The translations under genes and the position numbers were made by a program. Of a stretch of DNA of 64,000 bases, positions 54,007 through 64,000 are shown piece after piece. Below the pieces are notes generated by a model. The model was not told the origin of the DNA. It was given only the letters and a program-made list of their open reading frames with translations, and did no database searches. The DNA is taken from the NCBI RefSeq assembly GCF_007655135.1, contig NC_045127.1, positions 54,663,051-54,727,050 on the forward strand, given 5' to 3'. This DNA comes from Punica granatum (Eukaryota > Streptophyta > Magnoliopsida > Myrtales > Lythraceae). Numbering within the stretch: position 1 is the first letter of the stretch; each line of letters begins with the position of its first letter.

Positions 54007-57000
54007 TATCATTCTCCCGGGAAAAAATTTCAAAATTTAAAAAGGGAGGAAATTGATAATTACAATTATAATCATCATCGCCATTAATTAAATTAGTGGG
54101 GTATGTCATAGTATAGTGAGAGTTCATTTTCACTTTGCTCCTTTATGCTGGTGAATGATTAGTAATTTAAGTAATCTTGTGATGCCGCAAAATATACATC
54201 TGTATGTATATATATATACATACCTTAAGGGCCCAAAAAAGCTTTTCAGCTACTCTTCATGATCTTTCCTTCTTACTTTCTTCTAAACATGTCCAAAGTG
54301 AATTCGAAGCTTTGCTATGCAACAAATGAGAAGTGTGCTGCAGAAAGCTGAAGAGGACGTTTCTTCGGCAACGTGGGGCAGTCTAGCCTTAGCTAGCATC
54401 ATGTTATGTGTAAATAAATTCCTTTTATATCGAACGATTTCGCAAGAAAGATCAATTTCTCGTGTTAAAGGGTAAAACAAACGGGAGCTTTATAAGAAAA
54501 AGAAAATATTGCAATCCTTCAATCTTATTGGCCGATACGCCGTTCGAGACCACTGAGTTTCCATCGAGGAGGAGAACCAAGCATTCAGCCCAAAAAAAAA
54601 AAAAAGAGGACAACTACGTTGCCAATTGTTTCACGAGATTTATTTAATGAATTACCCAGCAAAAATAAAAGATTTATTCAATGAATGATTAAAATTATAT
54701 ATATGAGACGAGCAAAGGAAGAAGCCACTTTTTTTCTTTTTTCTTTTAATCATGTACTGATGTAGAAAATACACGATGACCGTATAGAAATTGATAGCAG
54801 TAAGTGTAGAACTCACAGAGAGGTGCCAAATGTTAATTGCTCATTAGGAGGCAAAAGCCCCGAAAAATTCACTCAAATAGCCAAATAATTAGCAATGATG
54901 AAGGCCTTGGGTTGATGAGGTTTCATACGCACACCACAATATTATCGCTTCGTGAACGACTGCAATCAAAGAACCTACTTAAAAATACCATCATACTGCA
55001 AAGCGGTTCATGATCCAGTATCGGATCGAAAAATCAAGGAATACTCCCATATCACGACTCGTTATCATCGTTATAGTATACATCGATTTGCATGGGAGGG
55101 AGACTTGAGTGATGCATGAGATAAAAAGAAAAAGAAAAATAATTTCTTGAAGCAATCGGGTACTGTAGGACCAGTAGGTTTAGGCTTGAGGACAAGCCAT
55201 GCAAAAGCCTAACCACTAAGGCAATTCTGTCTTTTTACTCTATTCTTATTCTTTTTATTCCTTATTCAATCCAACCAAATATCAAAATTATAATTTTCAA
55301 TTTTTCTATTCTCTCCAAGAAAAAAAAAATTATTCCCTGTCTATTTATTCCAGTGAACCTTACATGCCCTTTACACTTCAACCAAGTAGTCATTATCATG
55401 AGAGTCACTCTCCAACTGCCTTTTTTCGAAGAAGTAGTGGCAGAAGCAAACACCTTACTCACAGTTTCATTACTCACAGTTTCACGGGTTTCTAAAATAA
55501 TCCAAGAATTAAGATTAATCGCCATCTTGCAACCTTTAAATTCATCAACGAACCTTCACGTGCGAAAATGTTTGAGATCTAAATGACTCCATCGATCGGA
55601 AGATATTCCACCGGATCACCTTATTAAGGCTCAAGACTTTAATGCTCTAGACTCCCTTAGTTTAGCAAAGATTGATTCGAACTGGAACGAACAAAGAATC
55701 ATGTCAAATGCAAGAGAACAGCTTTTTTCACGACCTACCTAAGACCCCTCTAAAGCATAAATAGAGGATTGTAAGACCCCTCTAAACCATAATTCATAAC
55801 ACTTAAAAGCCTGCATGGAGTGGAGTCTTGATTTAACTATCTTTACAGCGGAGACCTAAGATCATGTCAAAATCATTTACCAATTACTGGCAGTGGCATA
55901 GGCTGTGACCTAAAGGCTAACCTAAAGAGGAGGATTATAGGGCTGAGGAAAATGTATGGACGTGTCACTCAAGTATTGCTCAACGGGTCAAGATCGAAAG
56001 GTGAATTTTAAAGCAAAAATAATAATAATTCAAATTCACCGATAGATAGATAGATCATACTAATAATGGCGAAGGAGGGGCCTGTTAGTACTGTGGGTGA
56101 GTGTGGGTATTGTCTGAAGTGAGAAGAAACAGACGATGAGAAATAATTATTCTCTGCCTGACCCCAATTTGAGTCTCTTGCCCACATACCAAACTGCCAA
56201 GACAGAGACATTGCAGTCATAGGTTGTCTTCTAAGACTGCCCAGTCCCACACGGAACAAAATGTGCGGGGCCTAATTAAATAGAGGACAAAATAAATAAA
56301 ATGCCATAATATATATTATTTTATTATACCTAAAAATCTTTAATCATCCATAATTTGATTTGAAATCAACCAACAATTTTTTTGTCATCTCATTCTACTA
56401 CGCTTCTTTAGAATTTCTCACCCTCAAATGAGTTGAGGAAATCGGACTTGCAAATTCGTTGTCAACAAACAGAGAGTGACAAAAGACTTGACGGTTCATT
56501 CTAATAAGAAAGTACTCGAGACTCCTAGAACACCTAAGCATTAGGTACACGTGAGCCGAGCCTTTCAACCCGACACAACCTTTTAATAGATCTCGAGCTA
56601 GAACTTAAAACCACAAGAAACCGAAGTACCTAACTCCCAATGAGTCCTAAATCTGACTTCCTAAGAATAAAAGTGACAAAGGACAAATTTGTTTGATTTT
56701 CTTCATACCCCTCGTGAATCTCCACATGTTTCTAGGTATGATCCATTTGATCAGGAGTCAGTGCCCCACCCACAAGAAGATCCAAAAAAAGGGGGGGGGG
56801 GGGGGCATACCCATGATAGATTTTCTAATTTGACGCCCTAAACCTAATCAGTCCCTCCAGAAAAGGGACATCATCAAAGACTTTAGAATTCAGTTCAACC
56901 TTCCAAGCGGAATAACTCTGGAGATCGTTCGATTCCGAGCAATGAAATCAAATTGAATTCAGATGGAAGTTTCCCTCTCCAGAGCTAATGATATGCCGAT

Positions 57001-57638
57001 CTTGGGGAATCTTAGCAATCCATATATTTAGTCACAGCTCCAAATGTTGCCGACAATCTATTAATATGTGACCCACCTAATGGGCTGAACCCAATTCTAG
57101 GCCTATTAGAAGCTCATCATCACTGCAGACTCTTAAAAAGAAAACACCATTATCTTTTTCCTACAAATTGGGCACAGCTTCATTCTCCTAGCTATATGAA
57201 AGCGAGCACTTCAGCAAGCAAATAGTAGATGTAAATAGATTAATTCATAACCTAAAAACCTCAAATTTTAGACACGAATAAACCGAGCAAACCCCCAACG
57301 CTAACATTCTCATCTACTGTTACTTGGCAAAATCTTAAAATTTTTATTTTAATTATAATTTACAAAAAGTTGTTGACAGCATATGTACCATGAAAAAGAT
57401 ATATACGGAAAGGAGGCCCCTTGAATCATCTAGCTGAAATGACTGGTGCCAATTCTTCAGCTTCAACTGATATTATGTTCATTTCGACTCCGAGAACAAA
57501 GGAAGCTGTGCCATTTTTTGTGCTTAGCTACTTGTGTCCTTTGACTTGACTCCGGCTGTCATCAGTTTACAGCTAGTCTTTCGGACAAAACCATGTAGAA
57601 AGCGGCATCTGGTATTCTCAAGAGTTTTGGTTTAACAA

Positions 57639-60600
57639 TTACCAGGGTTCAGAGTTGTTACCAAGAAAATTCCTGACCTGTGACGGCCTGCTCCATCCTT
57701 CTTCCATCAGAATCAGGTTGAGGCGAACCATCAGTTTCTCTTCAGCATCTTCCTCCAAGCTGCTAAATGAATCGCCTGGTTTATCCATTGAGGAGGCTTC
57801 CTGTTCAATGAAGGCTTTTCACAGGTTAAAAGGCACTTTATTTTAAAAGAAACAAGAGATGTTGTCCTCATTATTGTATTAGTATTCACCTTTTCTTTCT
57901 GGTAAAGCTTGAGATATTGCAGAGATTGCTCAAAAAATGCGCAATGATACAGAAGAATGCTGTAATCCCTCAATTCCTTTGGATCAGTTCCGAGGAGAAT
58001 AAGACGTTCACATGCTGTAAATAAAATAAAATAAAATTAAAAATAAAAAATAAAAAATAAAAAAAAGAAAGAAACACATACTAAATCGAATAGAAGATGC
58101 TAAAATGAGCTTAGTGACTGCTATACTAAAAGAGAATCATATAACCAGATCATTGTCCTTCATTTAAGATATAAAGAAAAATCTGAAAAACTCATTTTCA
58201 TCAAATTCAATTCTCCTCTCGCAAAATGGTTAAGAGAAACGAGAAACGAGAAACGAACAACGCTAAAAAATGTGGTATACATCTTATGCAATGGTTGGAA
58301 AGAGTGGGAGGCTAGTATCCAGAACAATAAGTGCATTTGCATATACCAGACAATGCACGCCTCATGTCCCCAAGACGTACAGTAGTCCAGACACCACGAT
58401 CCAACCTGTACTGAGCAGCCTTTGCAGATGCAAGCTGAAAGCCACTGCAGCAAAGACGTAAATCAAGAGCAATCTGATACCATATAATAAACGTTCATGA
58501 ATACAAGAAATGGAAGATTGAATTAACCTTTCTTCTCCAAGACCCGATCTATCAATGCAATTCGCAGCATCTGCTGCCCTTAGAAATAAACTCTTACTAT
58601 GGCTATATTGAAATGGCCAGAAAGCAACTTTCAAATCTCTCAAAATCTGCAGAAATGAGCATATAAATTAGAAAAATATCACCATCACAATCTAGCAGCA
58701 CCAACAAGGAGGTCTTCTAAGTAGACATGAATACTTAAAAAAGGCAAACTTTATAATGAGTTGCATAGACCATGAGATTTATATGAAAATTTCAAAACAA
58801 AAATAGCTCAAGTTGACTTCGGTAAAAAAAAAGAAAAAAGAAGGGGATAGCTCAAGTTGACAAAGTAGGCTCCAGTTGACAAAGCAAGCAGTTGGAATTA
58901 TTGGTTAGAGTTAGGGCCAACCCAGCTACGCATGCATCCATATGGACTTGGCTTCAATTACATTGAGTGGGTCTGGTATCCCAATGGTTTTTGGGCTTCA
59001 CATTGTCCAGCTCTTGTATTTATCAGCAAAGTGATAGCATTGATTTGATGGCTCATAGCTTGCAATAAAAATCAATTGAACGTTACATCAACATAAATAT
59101 TTTCATGATCTAAGAGTAATATTCATATTAATTTCTTGAATCAATTAGCTGTAATCTCTGAAAGCTACTTCATCAGAATCTTGATGATGCCCAACATCAT
59201 TATGGTTTGCAGTAAAGATTGCCAGAATCACACTTTTAACTGTACTGTGGAAACTCAGACATCGAATTCATTACCAAAGCAACAGAACATAGGGCACAGA
59301 AGGAAAGATACTTTGTTTTTCTCATGAATATATCGAAAAATATTTGAGATTTAGCATAATGATTGAGCAAATATAAGATCTGTGAAAAATGGAATTGCAC
59401 ATGCAAACCAGAAGAAACATCTCACCTCTTCTAATAAGGCCTGTACTGTCAATATATGCGGTTGATCAGACTCTTTACTTTTCAGTTTGTTATAGAGCGT
59501 TGGAAGACTATTCAAATCATGTGGGTAAAATATCTCTGCATCAAAGTCAAGGAGACCCCATAGGCGAAGCATTTTAAACATTTCAGAGTATATCAGAGAA
59601 AGTATCACTGCAGAGCCTGAGCGGTGTGTCAAAACCTAGGGAGAAAAAACAGCCCCAACAGAAAGAGAAATGTTTAAGTTCATCCTTTGATACAATATCA
59701 TCTTTATCAGAAGAAGAACAAATAAATATCAGGAGGAAAATTCTATACCGAGTGGAGATATAGTGCTCGAGGGTCAATCGGACTTCTAGCATTGCTTCTG
59801 TGAAAACCCTGGTCAACACAGAATCTGATGAAATACATGGATGAACCAGATTCCATCACAGCAATTCACAAAGTATATAAGCATAAAATATCTTGAGTAG
59901 AAGAGAAATCGGCCAGTCATCACTGAGAAAAAGGATGGATGATAGGTCCACATAGATAAGAACCTTCTCACTGCACCATTCATAAGAGCAATGCACCATG
60001 CAAATAGAAAAAAAGAATGGTGTGATAATTCTTAACTACTACAGCTTGCGAAATTCACCTCCATTGCATATTCATAATTCTAAATGTCCCACACTCTGCC
60101 AAACTCCCACAGAGAAAGTAAATCCAAACAAATAATTTGCCCAAATTGCTATAAAAGAACAGAACCCGGTTGTGAGTATGACTATCCAGACGAATATTCT
60201 GGATGCTTGAGCTGCTGCTTCTCCATATGACATCAAAACTGACAGCCAGTCAAAGACAATGCTTCCTACCCAGTAAAGAGAACCCCAAACTGTCCATCTA
60301 GATTTTGATTATGACAAAATAGGAACAGTTGATTCCTCTTACAGAAGACATTAAATTTAGCAGGTGATTTTCAAAGCTAAAAACTATTTTCAATTAGACA
60401 GAGCGAAAGAAGCATCATAAGATTTAGAAGAGATAAATTTGGAGAAATAGAAGAAGTCCATGTCAGAACATCCTAAGATACCTTCTTGTCAATCAAATAT
60501 CTCTGTAGACTGTCCAGGAACAGGTCCGGCGACAACCTGGATGAAGAACCGCTGTGTGGACAGTAGCCCGTGGAAAGATCATCCAATCGCTGAAGGAAAG

Positions 60601-61553
60601 CATCGACAGGTAACGGAACAGACGAGTGGGAAACGAGTGAATCATCCTCTGCTGCAATGTAGAGCGCCGTTCTTCCCAGATCAATACCTTTATTGACACT
60701 AATGCTGGTTTTCCTCTCTATAGTCGACAAATATTTTATCTGTTTGCAGAATCCCTCCCTTGCCACCTAGTTTATTAATCAACCACACAACCATTTCACT
60801 GGATTGAGTAAAATGCAGGAACGGGTACAAGCGATAAGTTCATGAAGGTAAGCTGAAATCTCTGTACATATTTCGGAGTATTTTTAATAACATAGCACAG
60901 CACTTATTGATTAAAATAATTTTTTTTTAAAAAAAAAAATCATGAAGAGAACTTCTTGGTTGCTTTGAATCTATTGACATTTTACAGCATGAAACAGGAT
61001 GTAATGACACAGTCATTTCGAAAATTGAAGAGTCATTACAATTCCGACAAAAGGCACAATTAGTGTTTTAACATAATCGGATGGTGTCAATGGAGTCAAA
61101 CATTCCTAATCAGTCCCAATAGAAAACCACTGAGCCCTTGCAATTCCTCATATTATTCATCAGAAAAAGAGAGCCCCTGCTATTCCTAAGTTAATATCCC
61201 TCCATAATAACACCGTGCCTCCTTCCACCAGGTAACTTTCAGATTGATGCCCCACCACCCCATTTGGAGGATAGCAGAGGTGTATAACGACTTACTCGTG
61301 CATGGGTAGTGTCGATTCCGGAAGAATCCAAAGCGTCGTGCAGTAGAAACTTGAGCTCGCCGGAGACGTCTGGAGGATTCGACGGTGATCCGCTCAGGCA
61401 AGTCACACGAAAACTGGAGGAAGAGGTAGGCGGAGAAGAAGCAGAGCAGAAATGATATCTACGGTATGGCGACGAGAGGAGGATTGATGCTCTCGATGAT
61501 GTCCATGGAGACGGAGAAGGATTCCCAGCAGCTGCCGCCAAAGAGCTTATCAT
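57639..61553 (-). CDS. SirB1-domain / transglutaminase-like protein, probably plastid-targeted, 8 exons
   Basis: Minus-strand exons are 61553-61296, 60766-60482, 59808-59749, 59635-59426, 58646-58528, 58444-58347, 58014-57890 and 57800-57639. All have GT-AG borders with continuous frame, giving 438 aa. Residues 1-50 are Ser/Ala/Pro/Arg-rich with few acids, a chloroplast transit-like leader. The core (about residues 182-310) reads GFHRSNARSPIDPRALYLHS, LTHRSGSAVILSLIYSE, LWGLLDFDAEIFYPHDL and LKSKESDQPH. The pattern of a short segment before LTHR.GSA.ILSLIYSE matches the SirB1 N-terminal (transglutaminase-core 2) family; in bacterial SirB1 the equivalent Cys is often not catalytic. The C-terminal part (YRLDRGVWTTVRLGDMRRALSACERLILL..., LYHCAFFEQSLQYLKLYQ) is helical and TPR-like. 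Biochemical role is unknown to me. The family is conserved across plants. Confidence 0.78.
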
Positions 61554-63125
61554 TGTCGTTCGCCTTCGCGGTTCTGGGAAGGAAGAAGAGAGAGAGGGAG
61601 AAGGGGAGAGAGAAATGGAGAGGTATTCATATGTATCATGTGGAGTGACGAAATATCATGTGGTCTTGGATTTTTTAATCGACCGAGAGAAAAGAATCAC
61701 CGGCGCGGGACGGGAGCATGGGCAGGCATGGCGGTTATGAGGCACGGTTGGAGAAAATATTTACACTTTGCATCCTGAAGTTTTTGAATATGGCAAACAT
61801 GCAGCTGAATTTCAGGTGACTCCAGTTTGCACCCTGAAGTTCGAATTTTGTTTCTTTCCTGGACCAGATAGCTGTCCGCATCCAGAATTTCACCTGAACT
61901 ACCAAAACGGCGCCTTTCTGGCACAGAGAATGATTCTCAGGTCGATCTTGCAGAGTTAGTTCTTTAACCTGATGAGGACAGCTTTAAAACCGTGGCAATG
62001 GTCTCGATGATTGGGCAGACCTTTACCTAGTTTTTCATGGGAGATTGGTGATTACAAGCAAGTTACGATGAATTACAGGTGGCAAATCTTTAATGCATGT
62101 TTTGAGATCACGCGAAATCTAGGATGTAAAGCTATCCAAGACCGAGGATGTATTTGTTTCAACTTCATTAAATAAGTACTTAAAAGTTAATTATAAAAAA
62201 AAATGAACGTAAAAAAGGGAAAAAAGATGAGATATAAAGATCTAAACTATTTAATCATTAAACAAAAAATCACTTAAGTAAAAAAATTTGACTCAATGAA
62301 ATGTCCCCTTTCACGAAATTTTTCTCATCCTTATTGATTCTTTCCTTCTTCCTATACATTTCTTCCCTAACCAATTAAGTACTTAATTTTTAAGCACTTA
62401 ATTTATCAAATGTCACATGAGTAAAACATAGAGTGTGCGACATGGTCTCCATAAGAGACTTCATGGAGTAAAATCATAGTGTTCTCATGGTCCATCCGAG
62501 ATAACAAATTCAAGTCGTTTCGTGGTGCTCCCAGAATGTCATATTATCCTAGAATGATTTAGAAGAGAACCAGAATGTATTTTAACTTTCTCTGGAAGAA
62601 ATGCATTGGACATACTGTTCAGGAAAAGGAAATGTCGATATAAAAATTCTGAGATGATCATAAAATGCAACTCATAAAGAAATTTCACTTTTAAAATAAA
62701 GAAGCCATCATTTTAGTGGCACGGATCACTTTTGCTGAATGGGTAATATCCACTCGTAGAACATTTCATTTCAATAAAACAAAAGTGGCCATCAAATATT
62801 GTGAACGGCTACTATCGATCAGCCAGAACAGATAAGAGGGTCGAGTTCCATATAACCTGCTGATACTGACTGCCAGTTGAATCTTTGAGCTGCATCACAG
62901 AGCCCTCAAAGCGTTGGATTCAGAAATTATCATGATTCGTCATGAAGAATCAAAGATAATACAGAACCCACATATGATGCATCTAAGCAAGCAAAGGATA
63001 ATTTCTGTCCACTATATCTAATGATGTGACCAGGATACATGCTCGACAGCTTTCTTCCTCAATTTTCACTTTAAATGCTCTAGTACCGACTTCATTGATG
63101 TACCTGCCATGGACTGCTTCTCAAG
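61554..63125. other. intergenic region between two minus-strand genes
   Basis: Starts with the GA/CT-rich leader of the SirB1-like gene (61560-61625). The stretch 61750-61950 contains two versions of a CACCCTGAAGTT..AATTT word and resembles dispersed repeat DNA. The rest is AT-rich without features. The last part is presumably the LAF3-like 3' UTR. Confidence 0.5.
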
Positions 63126-64000
63126 TCAAGGATATGCCTTTGCACCGCCCAAATACGTTGCGATAACTGAGGCAGATCCTTCTGCAGCAAATTCATCCCA
63201 AGAATCTGTGGACAGTATAACAAAATCTGCCAGCTTCCCAGGAGATAGAGAGCCTAGGTGTTTGTCAAGGAAGCATGCATATGCAGCTGAAATTGTGTAC
63301 CTGTAAGAGCAAGTACAATTACTGGAATACAAGAATGGCTACTATAGAAATGCAGAAAAGAGCAAAAATGATGGGTTGATCAATAAAAAACCTGCCCCGA
63401 GGTAAGGACTGGCAATCTCCAAGACATAATCAGAGTTCTGACTTCTGAAGAAAGGCTTTAAAATATATTGATATGCAAGTAAGAATTAAGGCAAAACAAA
63501 CCAGCAACAGCAAGTTATAATAATGAGACTGAATTGCCTGTTAATTCCAATTTAGCACCAGAGCAAAGACAGGACAACAGCTAATCAATGACCAGTCATT
63601 TTTCTAAATTACCGGTTTGCCCAGAAATGGAGCAGATGGAATTAGTTGGACCAGTTTCAGGGAATTCTCCACACAACTACGTGACCATCTATCAGAAGCT
63701 CCAGTCTCCCAGGTTCAGAGATTCGTGCTAAAATGAATTCAAGCTAGTCAGAGATGAATCTAATAAGCTTACGCATCTAATGCCTCTACCAATGTAACGC
63801 GTTCTGATGGATTCCAAGCATTTTCCCAACCAGGTGGTATTCTTTTCATTGCTGTTCTTATGCTACCAAGAGGATTGACATCTACGACCTGAGAACAATC
63901 GTCCTGCGTCAAATTTTTGCCACTAATCATTGTCACAAATATCCATGTGAATTGGTCCATGAGGTAACTCTTACAGGCCAGTCAGAACCAAAAGCCAATC
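63126..64000 (-). CDS. LAF3: LAF3-like amidohydrolase, 3' end only (partial)
   Basis: The gene enters from beyond 64000 on the minus strand. Visible exons are 64000-63975 (partial, LAFGSDWP), 63888-63773 and 63300-63126. Borders are CCT|GTAAGA, CTCAG|GTC, TGC|GTAAGC and TTACAG|GTA, all in frame. The last ~105 residues read GSDWPVVDVNPLGSIRTAM, PSERVTLVEALDA, YTISAAYACFLDKHLGS and LSPGKLADFVILSTD, ending YLGGAKAYP. GSDWPV and SPGKLADFVIL are the C-terminal signature of the amidohydrolase-3 (YtcJ-like) family. The full pattern matches LONG AFTER FAR-RED 3, a metal-dependent hydrolase homologue needed for phytochrome A far-red signalling. The metal-binding residues lie outside the window apart from the GSDWP aspartate. 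Confidence 0.9.

Larger units (their letters stand above)
49563..57638. other. large gene-free region with TIR elements
   Basis: Next to LRP1 the DNA is GA-rich (49740-49815), probably leader/promoter. Beyond it I recognise only repeats: a hairpin (50464-50534), a G-rich tract (51254-51280), two inverted-repeat elements (51426-51992 and 52848-54006), (AAG)n patches (52833-52850, 53078-53093), and a 15-G run (about 56791-56805). Open frames at 53627-53909, 55262-55586 and 56008-56259 are unrecognised. Confidence 0.5.

Noticed and set aside
59175..59195. A 16-nt identity to the start of miR172 (AGAATCTTGATGATGC) on the plus strand
   Set aside because: The last five bases differ from miR172, it lies antisense in an intron of the SirB1-like gene, and no complementary miR172-star arm (CATCATCAAGATTC-like) occurs in the nearby sequence, so there is no precursor hairpin.

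Overview
This window is nuclear DNA from a flowering plant, almost certainly a eudicot. Compact GC-rich exons with GT-AG introns sit in AT-rich intergenic DNA full of microsatellites, short Tourist/hAT-like repeats and LINE debris, and every recognisable protein belongs to a land-plant family. The species cannot be fixed from the sequence. A rosid, possibly of the Myrtales, is only a guess. I see no organellar, bacterial or viral genes and no CRISPR array. All splice sites given were read by eye from GT/AG signals, frame continuity and family knowledge.

Layout. 1-4.3 kb: repeats only. 4.5-16.6 kb: an ARGOS/OSR growth regulator (+), a two-exon trihelix transcription factor (-), a tRNA-Asn(GTT) (-), an intronless ARM-repeat protein (-) and an AED3-type apoplastic aspartic protease (-, 3 exons). 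20.2-24.3 kb: a Golgi hydroxyproline O-arabinosyltransferase (-, 8 coding exons plus a 5'-UTR intron). 24.7-28.2 kb: repeats. 28.2-40.1 kb: a tandem array of NAD(P)H:quinone reductase (NQR) genes on the + strand. It holds an intact distant copy, a truncated relic next to a rearranged LINE, a frameshifted copy and a second intact copy, with a frameshifted B3/DUF313 remnant between the last two. 43.9-47.1 kb: a MORN-repeat phosphatidylinositol-4-phosphate 5-kinase (+, 8 exons). 48.4-49.6 kb: an LRP1/SHI-type zinc-finger transcription factor (-). 50-57.5 kb: a gene-free stretch with two terminal-inverted-repeat elements and a G-rich tract. 57.6-61.6 kb: a probably plastid-targeted SirB1/transglutaminase-like protein (-, 8 exons). 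63.1-64 kb: the 3' end of a LAF3-type amidohydrolase (-), cut by the window edge.

The genes form no operon or shared pathway; this is ordinary plant gene order with one tandem family. Growth and signalling themes recur by chance of neighbourhood: ARGOS organ size, arabinosylation of CLE peptides and extensins, PIP5K phosphoinositide signalling, LRP1 auxin-related development and LAF3 far-red signalling. The most notable points are the NQR birth-and-death cluster, an AUG-stop element before PIP5K, two uORFs before the arabinosyltransferase (one stop overlapping the main start), and a 75-nt in-frame, stop-free LRP1 intron.
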